A stretch of 64,000 nt of DNA from assembly GCF_007954585.1 (NCBI RefSeq), contig NZ_CP042382.1, forward strand, positions 1,054,001-1,118,000, given 5' to 3'. Below the pieces are notes generated by a model. The model made no database searches. It had not been told where the DNA came from and saw only the letters and a list, made by a program, of their open reading frames with translations. The position numbers and the translations under genes were made by a program. Positions 1 through 9,750 of this stretch are shown in pieces. This stretch comes from Pistricoccus aurantiacus. GTDB taxonomy: Bacteria > Pseudomonadota > Gammaproteobacteria > Pseudomonadales > Halomonadaceae. Positions within the stretch are counted from its first letter, which is position 1. Every line of letters starts with the position of its first letter.

Positions 1-2
1 TC

Positions 3-1214
3 ACCGATCAGAAGATCATCGGGCACAACCGCTACCACCCGGATATACCGGCGGCGGTGCAGATTCGGCCCGGCGACACCTTTCGTCTGGATTGCCGGGA
101 ATGGTTTGACGGGGCGATTCGCAACGACGATTCCGCAGACGACATTCGCGATGCGCCCATGTCCTGCGTGCATGTGCTTTCCGGCCCCATTGCGGTGGAG
201 GGCGCGCAGCCGGGGGATCTGCTTATCGTCGATATTCTCGACGTGGGGCCGATTCCTCAGGAAGACAGCGGTCCACTTGCCGGTCAGGGATGGGGCTATA
301 CCGGCATCTTCGCCAAGCGCAACGGCGGCTCTTTTCTGGTCGACCAGTTTCCCGATGCCTACAAGGCGATCTGGGATTTTCGAGGCCAGGTGGCCACCTC
401 GCGACACGTGCCGGGGGTCTCCTTCACCGGTAATATCCATCCTGGTTTGATGGGCACGGCTCCCTCTGCGGAGCTTTTGGCGAAGTGGAATGCGCGAGAG
501 GGCGAGCTGATCGCCACGGATCCGCATCGGATACCGCCCCTGGCGCTACCGCCGGAGCCTAAAGACGCCATTCTCGGCACCCTGAGCGGCGAGGAATTCG
601 ATCGGGTCGCCGGTGAAGCCGCGCGCACCGCACCTCCAAGAGAGAACGGCGGCAACCAGGATATCAAGAACCTGACCAAGGGCACCCGGGTGTTCTATCC
701 GGTCTTCGTGCCCGGCGCGAACTTTTCCGTCGGTGACCTTCACTTCTCTCAGGGAGATGGGGAGATCACGTTCTGCGGCGCCATCGAGATGGGGGGATTC
801 ATCGATCTGCATGTGGATCTGATCAAGGGCGGCATGGACACCTACGGCGTGGCGGAGAATGCGATCTTCATGCCCGGCAACGTGGCGCCACAGTACTCCG
901 AGTGGCTGGCGTTTTCCGGCACCTCGGTGACCCTGAATGGAAAACAGCGCTATCTCGATTCCCATCTGGCCTATCAACGGGCCTGCCTGCACGCGATAAA
1001 TTATCTGACGAAGTTCGGCTACAGTCCGGAGCAGGCCTATCTCTTGCTCGGGGCGGCGCCAATCGAAGGCCGGCTTTCCGGCGTGGTGGATATTCCCAAT
1101 GCCTGCGCCACGGTGTATCTGCCCACCGCCATCTTCGATTTCGACATACGGCCCTCCGCAAGAGGCCCCGTCAAGATCGATCCGGGCATCGGAGCGCCGA
1201 AGTCCCCGGGCTGA
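3..1214 (+). CDS. fmdA: Formamidase/acetamidase family protein (5' end outside window)
   Basis: This is the body of a formamidase of the FmdA/AmdA family, which hydrolyses formamide or short amides to ammonia and the acid in the cytoplasm. The open frame runs back to the window edge and already reads family sequence there (HNRYHPDIPA, then RPGDTFRLDC), so the GTG at 57 is not the true start and the N-terminus is missing. Family landmarks are NDDSADDIRD near residue 41 of the visible part, LSGPIAVEGAQPGDLL, FTGNIHPGLMGTAPS and GGFIDLHVDLIKGG. It converges on the TRAP permease genes with a gap of only 4 bp. The family is clear; the exact amide substrate cannot be read. Confidence 0.9.
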   Translation, partial: TDQKIIGHNRYHPDIPAAVQIRPGDTFRLDCREWFDGAIRNDDSADDIRDAPMSCVHVLSGPIAVEGAQPGDLLIVDILDVGPIPQEDSGPLAGQGWGYTGIFAKRNGGSFLVDQFPDAYKAIWDFRGQVATSRHVPGVSFTGNIHPGLMGTAPSAELLAKWNAREGELIATDPHRIPPLALPPEPKDAILGTLSGEEFDRVAGEAARTAPPRENGGNQDIKNLTKGTRVFYPVFVPGANFSVGDLHFSQGDGEITFCGAIEMGGFIDLHVDLIKGGMDTYGVAENAIFMPGNVAPQYSEWLAFSGTSVTLNGKQRYLDSHLAYQRACLHAINYLTKFGYSPEQAYLLLGAAPIEGRLSGVVDIPNACATVYLPTAIFDFDIRPSARGPVKIDPGIGAPKSPG

Positions 1215-1218
1215 TGGA

Positions 1219-2625
1219 TTACTGCAGCCAGCCCGGCAGCCAGGTGGCGAGACCTGGAAAAAATGCCAGCGCCACCAGCATGCCGAGCTGGATCAGGATG
1301 AAAGGCAGCACGCCTCGGTAGATGGTGGCGGTAGACACCGAGGCGGGCGCGACACCGCGCAGGTAAAACAGGGCAAAACCGAAGGGCGGGGTCAGAAACG
1401 AGGTCTGCAGATTGATGGCAATCATGATGCCAAGCCAGATCGGGTCGAGGCCCATGGCCAATAGCACCGGCCCGACGATGGGCACTACCACGAAGGTGAT
1501 CTCGATGAAATCGAGAATGAAGCCCAGCAGGAAGATCACCAGCATCACGATCAGGGTCGCGCCGATTACGCCGCCGGGCATGTTCTCGAAGAGATGAGTG
1601 ACCAGCTCCTCGCCGCCATAGGCGCGAAACGTCAGGGAAAACAGCGCTGCGCCGATCAGGATCAAAAACACCATGCTGGTAACGCTGGTCGTGGCACGCA
1701 GCACGTCTCGCAGCGTGGCAATATCCAGTCGCCGATAGGCCAGCGCCAGCAGCAGAGCGCCGAAGGCGCCTATCGCGGAGGCCTCCGTCGGCGTGGCGAA
1801 GCCGCCGAGAATCGAGCCCAGTACCGCGACGATCAGCAGGATCGGCGGTATCAATCCCTTGAGCAGCAGCGTGAATACACTGCCTCGGTGACCGATTTCC
1901 TCCATCAGCGTCTGACGATCCACCGCCGGCGCCATCTGGGGCTTGAGCCAGGCAATGATGCCTACATAGAGAATATACAGCACCACCAGGATCAGCCCCG
2001 GCACCAGGGCGCCCAGGAAAAGATCGCCTACGGAGACGGTCTTGGGGCTGAAGATGCCCATGTCGAGCTGAGCCTGCTGGTAGGCGCTGGACAGCACGTC
2101 GCCCAGCAGCACCAAGGCGATGGAAGGCGGAATGATCTGGCCGAGGGTGCCGGTGGCGCAGATGGTGCCGGTGGCCAGGGTAGGGCTGTAGCCGCGCTTG
2201 AGCATGGTCGGCAGCGAGAGCAGGCCCATGGTGACCACCGTGGCGCCGACGATGCCGGTGGAGGCCGCCAGCAGCATGCCCACCAGGGTCACCGAAATGC
2301 CCAGGCCGCCGCGCAAGGCGCCGAACAGCAGTGCCATGGCGTCTAGCAGGGTTTCCGCCACCTTGGATTTTTCCAGCAGCACGCCCATCAGCACGAATAG
2401 CGGCACCGCGAGCAGGGTCTGGTTGGTCATGATGCCGTAGAGGCGATTGGGAAAGGCGGCCAGGAATATCGGATCGAAATGGGCATCGATACCCAGTGCC
2501 TGCAGGCCCAGGCCCAGGCCGGCGAAGGCCAGGGCGGTGCCGGACAGACTCAAGGCGACCGGGTAGCCGGCCATCAGCACCACGCAGACAACCGCGAACA
2601 GCATCAAGGGCATGAATTCTAGCAT
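1219..2625 (-). CDS. dctM: TRAP transporter large permease (DctM family)
   Basis: This is the large membrane subunit of a tripartite ATP-independent periplasmic transporter, the channel part that uses a sodium or proton gradient to import an organic acid delivered by a periplasmic binding protein. The 468-residue protein is almost entirely hydrophobic, with about a dozen membrane segments and family sequence such as LAVPLFVLMG, GMLLAASTGIVGATVV and GQIIPPSIALVLLGD. Its start overlaps the stop of the small permease gene (TAATG), so the two are translationally coupled. The substrate cannot be read, and no binding-protein gene lies beside it. Confidence 0.93.
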   Translation of the reverse strand: MLEFMPLMLFAVVCVVLMAGYPVALSLSGTALAFAGLGLGLQALGIDAHFDPIFLAAFPNRLYGIMTNQTLLAVPLFVLMGVLLEKSKVAETLLDAMALLFGALRGGLGISVTLVGMLLAASTGIVGATVVTMGLLSLPTMLKRGYSPTLATGTICATGTLGQIIPPSIALVLLGDVLSSAYQQAQLDMGIFSPKTVSVGDLFLGALVPGLILVVLYILYVGIIAWLKPQMAPAVDRQTLMEEIGHRGSVFTLLLKGLIPPILLIVAVLGSILGGFATPTEASAIGAFGALLLALAYRRLDIATLRDVLRATTSVTSMVFLILIGAALFSLTFRAYGGEELVTHLFENMPGGVIGATLIVMLVIFLLGFILDFIEITFVVVPIVGPVLLAMGLDPIWLGIMIAINLQTSFLTPPFGFALFYLRGVAPASVSTATIYRGVLPFILIQLGMLVALAFFPGLATWLPGWLQ

Positions 2626-3182
2626 TACAGTCGCTCCTCGAGATGCTCATCGGTCGCGGGTGGCGCGATGCGCCCGGCGATGATCAGAGCATTGCGAGTG
2701 ATCTCGACGCTGCCTTGTAGGATCATCAGGACGCCGAACATGGGAATCAACGTCTTGAGCACAAACACCCCGGGAATGCCCCCGGCTTCCGAGGAACCTT
2801 CGAGAATTCCCCAGGACTTGCCGACATAGCCCAGGCTCGACAGCACCACGAAGATCATTACCGGCATGAGTAGAAATACTGTGCCCAGCAGATCGATCCA
2901 GGCCTTCTTTTTTACCGACAGCGCGCGATAGAAGATATCCACTCGCACATGGCTGTCGTGACGCAGCGCGTAGGCTGCCGCCAGCAGAAAAACCGTGGCA
3001 TGACTGTACATCACCGCTTCCTGGGCCAGGTTGCTGTTGATATCAAAGGCATAGCGCAGCACCACGATGGAAAATTCCACCAGCATCATCGCCAGCAGCA
3101 GCCAGGCAAGCCCTCTGCCAAGCCACTCGTTGAGACTGTCCAGCCGGGCAAACACCTTGGGTAAGGGAGAGGGAGGGGGCAT
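2625..3182 (-). CDS. dctQ: TRAP transporter small permease (DctQ family)
   Basis: This is the small membrane subunit of the TRAP transporter, which pairs with the large permease. The 185-residue protein has four predicted membrane segments; family features are a first helix around WLLLAMMLVEFSIVVLRY and the RHDSHVRVDIFY stretch after the second. It is the first gene of a two-gene unit. The usual DctP binding-protein gene would be expected just upstream (above 3182 on this strand), but the next gene there encodes an unrelated phosphodiesterase-like protein. The binding protein must therefore be encoded elsewhere or be lost. Confidence 0.9.
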   Translation of the reverse strand: MPPPSPLPKVFARLDSLNEWLGRGLAWLLLAMMLVEFSIVVLRYAFDINSNLAQEAVMYSHATVFLLAAAYALRHDSHVRVDIFYRALSVKKKAWIDLLGTVFLLMPVMIFVVLSSLGYVGKSWGILEGSSEAGGIPGVFVLKTLIPMFGVLMILQGSVEITRNALIIAGRIAPPATDEHLEERL

Positions 3183-3250
3183 ATGCGACTCGCTTTGAAA
3201 AAGGCAGTCAGCCTGAGCGGGAGAATGGAACGAGGCGCGGCGAAAAGCCT

Positions 3251-4045
3251 TTACAGCTTGATCAGCGCCTCGATACAGGTAGGCGGCAAGCGTACGTCCA
3301 CGGCGATGGGCAGATGATCAGAAAACAGCTGATCGAGCACCTGAACCCGTTCGGCGGTCAGCGTGCGCGAAAGCAGAATATGATCCAAGGCGCGACGCGG
3401 CTGCCAGGCCGGATAACTGGGAGGAAGTGGAATCGGGTTCAGCGGCAGGGAAGCACAAAACGGCGCGTGGGCCAGCAGCTGTTCCTGAGTGCAGTTGAGA
3501 TCCCCCATCACTATGACATGACGCAGCGGCTCGATAAGCTTGCTCAGGTAATCGAGTTGACGCAGCCGCCCTCGATTGCTGAGCGCCAGGTGGGCGACAA
3601 ATACATGCAGCGCGTCCTCGCCGTTGCCGAAACGAGTATGAATGGCGCCGCGCCCCCGAGCACCCGGCAGGCGATGCTCTTCGATCTGAGTCGGCCGGAG
3701 TCGAGACAGCAAACCGTTGCTGTGCTGGGCGACGCGACCCAGATTGCGATTGAGCTGCTGAAAATGATGGGGAAAGCCCGCCTGCCGGGCCAGGTATTCC
3801 ACCTGGTTGACGTTACCGGAGCGAAAACTTCCTCCGTCCGCCTCCTGAAGCCCGACGATGTCGAACGCACCCAGTACCTGACTCATCAGATCCAGACGAT
3901 TCTTGCGCCGCGGATTGGGCAGCACATGCTGCCAGCTTCGCGTCAAGTAATGATGATAAGCGGAAGTCTGGATACCTACCTGAAGATTGAAGGTCAGCAG
4001 CCGTAGATGGCCCTGATCGATACTCGACACAGGGGTACCGCTCAC
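3251..4045 (-). CDS. Endonuclease/exonuclease/phosphatase family protein
   Basis: This is a metal-dependent phosphodiesterase of the EEP superfamily, which also contains exonuclease III, sphingomyelinases and inositol phosphatases. In its 264 residues the canonical motifs appear in order: TFNLQ near the N-terminus, GLQEAD (metal-binding Glu), VMGDLNC (Asp/Asn), RALDHIL and FSDHLPI (catalytic His). There is no obvious signal peptide, so it is probably cytoplasmic. The GTG start at 4045 directly follows the dsbA stop (TAAGTG) with an AGGAG ribosome site about 7 bases before it, so it is probably co-transcribed with dsbA. The substrate is unknown. Confidence 0.85.
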   Translation of the reverse strand: MSGTPVSSIDQGHLRLLTFNLQVGIQTSAYHHYLTRSWQHVLPNPRRKNRLDLMSQVLGAFDIVGLQEADGGSFRSGNVNQVEYLARQAGFPHHFQQLNRNLGRVAQHSNGLLSRLRPTQIEEHRLPGARGRGAIHTRFGNGEDALHVFVAHLALSNRGRLRQLDYLSKLIEPLRHVIVMGDLNCTQEQLLAHAPFCASLPLNPIPLPPSYPAWQPRRALDHILLSRTLTAERVQVLDQLFSDHLPIAVDVRLPPTCIEALIKL

Positions 4046-4678
4046 TTATTGGCTCCTTTCCTCGCGAGTTTCCTCAACCAGAGCGTCGGCGATGATCAGC
4101 ATGTTCTCGAGGCTGCCGGCCTTGGATGGCGTGATCACGTAGCGACCGTCGACGATCAGCGCCGGCACACCCATCAGCTTATAGGCGCGGATACGAGCGT
4201 GTGCCCGGTTGACCTGGCTCTTGACGCCAAAAGAGGTCAGCATTTCGCGGGCCTGCTCCTCGCTGACGCCGTAATCGCTAAAGAAAGCTGCAATATCGTC
4301 CACTTCCGTCAGCTTGCGTCCTTCGTCCTGTATCGCCTTGAAGAAATCCTCGTGAACCTGGTCAAGGATGCCCAGCTCCTTGGCCGCATAGAATGCCACC
4401 GCATGCTTGTTCCAGGCCCCGCCCAAGGTGGCGGGCAGACGTGTGAAGGTGACATCTTCAGGCAGTTCCTCTGCCCATGACTCGATCATCGGTTCGAGAT
4501 TGTAGCAATGAGGACAGCCGTACCAGAAAGCTTCGGTGACCTCGATCCGCTCCTTTCCAGTTTGGGTCGATACTGGCTCGTCGAGAACCTCGTAGTCCTG
4601 GCCTGCCACCGGAGCTGCAGCCAAGGTAAGGCCGCTAAGACTCAATCCGGCGAACAGGGCGATCAGTGACTTGTACAT
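4046..4678 (-). CDS. dsbA: Thiol:disulfide interchange protein DsbA
   Basis: This is the periplasmic oxidase that introduces disulfide bonds into exported proteins and is itself reoxidised by DsbB. The 210-residue precursor begins with a signal peptide (hydrophobic core SLIALFAGLSLSGLTLA). The thioredoxin-fold active site is WYGCPHCYNLEP, with the DsbA-type Cys-Pro-His-Cys pair, and the cis-proline loop is GVPALIVDGRYV near the C-terminus. Gene order with cytochrome c4 upstream and an EEP-family gene downstream on the same strand is common in related gammaproteobacteria. Only one DsbA is visible in this window. Confidence 0.95.
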   Translation of the reverse strand: MYKSLIALFAGLSLSGLTLAAAPVAGQDYEVLDEPVSTQTGKERIEVTEAFWYGCPHCYNLEPMIESWAEELPEDVTFTRLPATLGGAWNKHAVAFYAAKELGILDQVHEDFFKAIQDEGRKLTEVDDIAAFFSDYGVSEEQAREMLTSFGVKSQVNRAHARIRAYKLMGVPALIVDGRYVITPSKAGSLENMLIIADALVEETREERSQ

Positions 4679-4727
4679 TACAACGATTCCTTATTATCAA
4701 GGCAGTCAGCGCGCTGATCGATATCGA

Positions 4728-5342
4728 TCAATGTAGTCCCAACAGGTAGGTGGATACTGCCTCCATGTCCGCTTCGCTCATCTTCGAGGCGATATTGCGC
4801 ATGATGGCATTGGGGTCGTTATGACGCTCGCCCTTGGAGAAGGCTGCCAGGGTCGAGACAGCATATTCCGGATGCTGGCCGGAAAGGGCGGGATAAACGG
4901 CGGTACCGATACCTTCGCCAGTAGGCGTATGACACGCCGCGCAGGCGGGAATGCCCTTGGCGCGGTCGCCGGCGCGATAGAGTTCGCGACCGCGCTCGAC
5001 GACCTCTTCCTCGGCTTCCACCTGGCCCAGGTTGGCCTCCATATTGGCGAAGTAGGCGGCGACGTCTGCGGCGTCCTGATCGGAATAGTCATCGACTTGA
5101 CCGACCATCTGGGCAACCACGCGCTCGCCATCGCGAATGTTACGAATCTGTTTGGCCAAGTAGGTGGCCTGCTGTCCAGCAAGATTGGGGAAGGTACCCA
5201 GAGCGCTGATACCCTGCTGTCCGTGGCAGGCGGCGCAGGCCTGAGCCTTTTCCTTGCCGGCGGCGGGATCGCCTTGAGTTTGTGCATGCGCCACGCCAGC
5301 GGCGCCAAGAATGATTGCCAAGCTTGCCAGTAACTTTCTCAT
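4728..5342 (-). CDS. Dihaem cytochrome c4
   Basis: This is a periplasmic electron carrier with two haem c groups, of the cytochrome c4 family that feeds terminal oxidases. I place the start at the ATG at 5342 because it is followed directly by a signal peptide (MRKLLASLAIILGAAGVAHA) cleaved after Ala-His-Ala; an in-frame upstream extension to 5444 has no signal character. The 204-residue precursor has two haem-binding CXXCH motifs, CAACHGQQG in the first half and CAACHTPTG in the second, each followed by sequence resembling the other (QATYLAKQIRNIRDGER versus HPEYAVSTLAAFSKGER), as expected for a duplicated c-type fold. It lies upstream of dsbA and is divergent from engB. Confidence 0.92.
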   Translation of the reverse strand: MRKLLASLAIILGAAGVAHAQTQGDPAAGKEKAQACAACHGQQGISALGTFPNLAGQQATYLAKQIRNIRDGERVVAQMVGQVDDYSDQDAADVAAYFANMEANLGQVEAEEEVVERGRELYRAGDRAKGIPACAACHTPTGEGIGTAVYPALSGQHPEYAVSTLAAFSKGERHNDPNAIMRNIASKMSEADMEAVSTYLLGLH

Positions 5343-5589
5343 CGCTAATCCGCTATATCGTTTATTGGTTGCGCCAGCCGTGGGGTAAACAGCGAGATGT
5401 CGACGACTCGTCGCCAGCGCGGGCGTGATGGTACACTTGTTCACCCCAAGTTGCGGTCAAAAAAGCCATTGTAGTATAGCGAATCCCTGTGGCAACGGGA
5501 ATCCGTCGTGGTCCACCCGCGTCCAAGTGCCACTGGTGGATGTCGTTATCAAGCCCGTCTACCGGAACCTGTCAGGATACCTTGCCTTC

Positions 5590-6219
<630 letters not shown>

Positions 6220-6996
6220 TCAGTTTTTTCCGTTCATCCATTCGATCAGCGTCGGCAGTTCACGAACGTGGTCCAGGCGGTACACCTGGCGCGGCAGCCG
6301 GGTCGGCGCTTCCCCGTCGATATCGATCCAGGCCACGCGCATGCCCAGGCGCTGGGCCGGCAGCACGTCATGCTGCCAGGAATCGCCTACGTGCAGCGCT
6401 TCGCTGGGGCGGCTGGCCAAGCGCGCCAAGGCGGCCAGAAAGGGCCTGGGATCCGGTTTGGGAGCGAGCATTTCTCCAGCGGCGATGGAGACGTCAAAGT
6501 GCCTGGCCAAGGGCAGACGAGCAAGCTCGACGTTGCCATTGGTGATCGCGCCCAGGCGGTAACGCTGGCTCAGCGCTGCGAGCATGGCGTCGACTTCCGG
6601 ATAGGGTGTGAGCTCGTGGCGCAGCGTCATGAAGCGGTGCATGGCGGCGCCCGCCCAGTACTCCGCCGTCTGCCGGGGCAGCCCGTGCTGCTCCAGCAGC
6701 TCCAACAGGCTCTGTCGGCGTACCCAGGTGAAATCGCCGCGGCGCAGCGGCTCTCGACCGGCTACCTCACGGCGGCGTGCCTGATAGGCGCTCAGCGGGA
6801 AACGCTCGGTAAAACGACCCAGAGCAAGCGGATCCGTCAGGTCGTTATCCGGTAGCAGCTCCTCCAGCAACGCCTTGTCCAGCCAGGCATAGTGGCCGTG
6901 CTCCGTGGCCTCCATGACCCCGCTGTTGTCCCAGAGGGTGTCATCGAGATCGAAGGTCAGTGCCTTCAGTGGCGTGGAAGAGGATGACGTGTGCAT
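6220..6996 (-). CDS. HAD-family phosphatase (YigB-like)
   Basis: This is a cytoplasmic HAD-superfamily hydrolase of 258 residues. The four HAD motifs are in place: motif I FDLDDTLWDN (nucleophile and acid Asp), motif II AITNGN, the motif III lysine in APKPDPRPF, and motif IV HVGDSWQHDV. A helical cap domain lies between motifs I and II, as in subfamily I. Its position downstream of xerC on the same strand matches yigB of enterobacteria, where the product dephosphorylates FMN and other small phosphates, so a YigB-type role is likely but not proven. Confidence 0.88.
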   Translation of the reverse strand: MHTSSSSTPLKALTFDLDDTLWDNSGVMEATEHGHYAWLDKALLEELLPDNDLTDPLALGRFTERFPLSAYQARRREVAGREPLRRGDFTWVRRQSLLELLEQHGLPRQTAEYWAGAAMHRFMTLRHELTPYPEVDAMLAALSQRYRLGAITNGNVELARLPLARHFDVSIAAGEMLAPKPDPRPFLAALARLASRPSEALHVGDSWQHDVLPAQRLGMRVAWIDIDGEAPTRLPRQVYRLDHVRELPTLIEWMNGKN

Positions 6997-7031
6997 GGTT
7001 GATTCAAGAGTAGTCCGCCGAGTAGGTTGAG

Positions 7032-7955
7032 TTAGCGGGTGGGTTTTCGCCGCGCCCTCGGGTGGGCGCTGTCGTAGCTGGCAGCCAGGTGCTGCCAGTC
7101 GAGCCGAGTGTAGACCTGAGTCGTGGATAGATTGCTATGACCGAGGAGCTCCTGCACCGCGCGCAGATCCTGGCTGGATTCCAACAGATGGCTGGCGAAG
7201 GAATGACGCAGCCGGTGAGGATGAAGGTGTTCCATCAGGCCGCGCCGCCTTGCCAGTTCGCAAAGGCGCAGCTGAATGGCACGATGGCTCAGGCGCTTCC
7301 CTCGGTTGCCGACGAATAGAGCACTTTCTTTGCTGTCGGCGAGCTGGCCACGCACCGTCAGCCAGGCATCCAGCGCCGAACGGGCACGACGTCCTACCGG
7401 CACCTGACGCGGCTTGTCGCCCTTGCCGACAACCCGCACCCGCACCCGCTCCAGTTGTCGGAGATCCAGCGCCGCCAGTTCCGCCAGGCGCAGGCCGCTG
7501 GAATAGAAAAGCTCCAGCATCGCCTGATCGCGACGGGCCAGGGGGGTGTCGTCGTGCGGCGTATCCAGAAAGCGTGCCAGCTGATCCACGTCCAGCGGAC
7601 GCGGAAGATGACGAGGCTGACGTGGCGCCTGAGTCAAGCCAACCGGGTTGTAAGGCAGAACCTTCTCATGAACCAGATACTCTGCGAAACGGGAAATCGC
7701 CGCCCGCCGGCGCGCCAGACTTCTGGGCGCGAGGCCCCTAGCGCGTTCCTGGCCCAGAAAGCGACGTACCAGTACGCTATCGAGCTGGCGCCAATCGGAC
7801 AGGCCCGCCTGTTCGATGAAATCGCACAGCCTTGCCAGGTCGCGATGGTAGGCGGCCAGCGTGGCCGGGCCGAGTTCCCGGGCTAGCGCCTCGAGAAAGC
7901 ACCTCAGAGCTGCGCGCAGGGAGGTATCAGGCTGAGCTGTATCGGTCATGGTCAT
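7032..7955 (-). CDS. xerC: Site-specific tyrosine recombinase XerC
   Basis: XerC works with XerD at the dif site to resolve chromosome dimers before cell division. The 307-residue protein has an N-terminal SAM-like core-binding domain ([20 protein letters not shown]) and a C-terminal catalytic domain. Visible catalytic residues are Arg in SSGLRLAEL, Lys in [10 protein letters not shown], the HxxR in [13 protein letters not shown], His in [10 protein letters not shown] and the nucleophile Tyr in QVYTRL. The block dapF-DUF484-xerC-yigB is the classic gammaproteobacterial order and supports XerC rather than XerD or a mobile-element integrase. Confidence 0.95.
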   Translation of the reverse strand: MTMTDTAQPDTSLRAALRCFLEALARELGPATLAAYHRDLARLCDFIEQAGLSDWRQLDSVLVRRFLGQERARGLAPRSLARRRAAISRFAEYLVHEKVLPYNPVGLTQAPRQPRHLPRPLDVDQLARFLDTPHDDTPLARRDQAMLELFYSSGLRLAELAALDLRQLERVRVRVVGKGDKPRQVPVGRRARSALDAWLTVRGQLADSKESALFVGNRGKRLSHRAIQLRLCELARRRGLMEHLHPHRLRHSFASHLLESSQDLRAVQELLGHSNLSTTQVYTRLDWQHLAASYDSAHPRARRKPTR

Positions 7956-7988
7956 TTATCGTGTGGCAACCCTTGTCGAGATGTCTCT

Positions 7989-8711
7989 TCAGCCCCGGGT
8001 TCGAGTGGTGAAACCGTGCAGCAAACGAGCCAGTATGTCGCCGAGGTATTCGGTGAACAGGGTATCCAGGCTGGCGCGGAAATGGTCTGGATCCGGGCTG
8101 GCTAGTATCAGATATCCTTGCGGCTCGCCGAGAGCCAGGCGGGTCAACGCCGCGGAGCCCGTGGTGGTGGGCGGTGCCATATGGGGAATCAGGCAGCGCC
8201 AATCCTTGGGAGAAAGGCGCACGCAGCGGCTGGCTCGCCCGTTGAGCAGCTCCACTAGTCGGTGCTGGATGTCCTCATCGAGATGATGTCTGGGAGGCTG
8301 GGTCGGCTGCGCTCCCTTGGGGGAGGTGCCCCGAGGAGTCCACAACGCCACCGCAGGAATCTGAAAGCGCTCCGCGAGCTGCGTGGCCAGCGCCTGGCCC
8401 AGCGCATCCAGGTCCTGGGCTTCCATCAAGGCAAGTACCAGCTCTCGGGTACGCCGATACTGCACTTCGGTATGGCGCGCCGAATCCAGCAGCTGTTCGA
8501 GGCGTAGCTCCGCGCCTTCCGCGCGATTTCGCAAGTCGTGGACCAGACGTTCGAGCAGTGAAACGACGCCTGGCGCTCGCGGATGAGGAACGTAAAACTG
8601 CTGAAGCAGGCCTTCACGGCCCACGAAGAAATCTGGATGCCGCGCCAACCATTGGGCCACCTGCTCCGGGTCAAGAGTTTGGCGGGGCTCGGGAACCTGG
8701 GCATGGCTCAT
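7989..8711 (-). CDS. DUF484 family protein
   Basis: This 240-residue protein belongs to the DUF484 (YigA-like) family, which has a GAF-like fold and no established function. Family features include HPDFFVGREGLLQQF near residue 25, followed by VSLLERLVHDLRNRAEGAELRLEQLL, which looks like a signalling helix or coiled coil, then a predicted GAF-type domain. It sits between dapF and xerC, its conserved place, and only 33 bases separate it from xerC, so it is probably co-transcribed with xerC. Confidence 0.85.
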   Translation of the reverse strand: MSHAQVPEPRQTLDPEQVAQWLARHPDFFVGREGLLQQFYVPHPRAPGVVSLLERLVHDLRNRAEGAELRLEQLLDSARHTEVQYRRTRELVLALMEAQDLDALGQALATQLAERFQIPAVALWTPRGTSPKGAQPTQPPRHHLDEDIQHRLVELLNGRASRCVRLSPKDWRCLIPHMAPPTTTGSAALTRLALGEPQGYLILASPDPDHFRASLDTLFTEYLGDILARLLHGFTTRTRG

Positions 8712-8901
8712 GAATACTATTCCTCGCTGCGTGAACGACAGGCTGTTGTTGTATGACGTCCGATACGTGTCTGTTGTATACCAACAGTTATATACCGACA
8801 GATTTCAGCCTAGTACTAGTTTATAGCCCGATGCCGATGTTTTAACTCGCTACGATTTTTTCGCAGGATGCATAATTCTCGAACCGGTGGCGGCTTGGTG
8901 T

Positions 8902-9750
8902 CTAGCTGATCACGATACGCCCGTCGAAGACGCGAGTCGCTGGACCGGTCATGAACAGATGGCTTTCGCCGCCGGCCCAGTCGATGGTCAGCTCGCCGCC
9001 GGGCAGGTGAACCTGCACCGACGCATCCAGCAGTCCCTGGCGAATGCCCGTCGCGACGGCGGCGCAAGCGCCGGTGCCGCAGGCTCTTGTTTCGCCGCTG
9101 CCTCGTTCGAAAACCCGCAGGCGGATTTCCCGCCGGGAAACGATATGCATGAATCCCACGTTGACTCGCTTCGGAAACCGCGGATGCCGCTCGATGGCCG
9201 GGCCTAGCCGAGCCACCGGGGCGTCGTCCAGCGTTTCCACACCCAGGGTGTCGATACGCAGCACCGCATGCGGATTACCCAGAGAAACTACGCTGATCTC
9301 TAAGGTTTCACCGTCGACGATCAGGTCATGGCTCGGCCGGTCTCGGTTTGCCTCGAAAGGCAACGCGCCGGGCTCGAAGCGCGGCACGCCCATGTCTACC
9401 CGCACGCGACCGTCGTTTTCCACTTTCAGGATCAACGGCCCACCGGCAGTTTCGACATGAATCTCTCGCTTGTGGGTCAGGCGCTGATCCAGCACGAAGC
9501 GGGCGAAGCAGCGCGCCCCGTTGCCGCAGTTCTCCACCTCGCTGCCGTCCGCGTTGAAGATACGATAGCGAAAATCCATGTCCGGATCCGTAGGCGGTTC
9601 GACGATCAGCAGCTGATCGAAGCCTATTCCTTCATGGCGATCCGCTAGGATGCGTACCTGGTCGTCACGCAGCCGTAAACGCTGAGTGATCAGGTCCACC
9701 ACCATGAAGTCGTTGCCCAGCCCATGCATCTTGGTGAAGTGCAGCAGCAT
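8902..9750 (-). CDS. dapF: Diaminopimelate epimerase
   Basis: DapF interconverts LL- and meso-diaminopimelate, supplying peptidoglycan precursor and the substrate of LysA. The 282-residue protein shows both catalytic cysteine motifs: [13 protein letters not shown] in the first half and [13 protein letters not shown] in the second. The start is [15 protein letters not shown], the standard N-terminus. It follows lysA with adjacent stop and start codons, so lptM, lysA and dapF form a lysine/peptidoglycan operon. A 190-bp gap follows before DUF484. Confidence 0.97.
   Translation of the reverse strand: MLLHFTKMHGLGNDFMVVDLITQRLRLRDDQVRILADRHEGIGFDQLLIVEPPTDPDMDFRYRIFNADGSEVENCGNGARCFARFVLDQRLTHKREIHVETAGGPLILKVENDGRVRVDMGVPRFEPGALPFEANRDRPSHDLIVDGETLEISVVSLGNPHAVLRIDTLGVETLDDAPVARLGPAIERHPRFPKRVNVGFMHIVSRREIRLRVFERGSGETRACGTGACAAVATGIRQGLLDASVQVHLPGGELTIDWAGGESHLFMTGPATRVFDGRIVIS

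Noticed and set aside
1037-2650. A 537-codon minus-strand frame overlapping dctM in another phase
   Set aside because: It is Arg/Gly/His-rich shadow sequence; the overlapping frame encodes a clear DctM permease.
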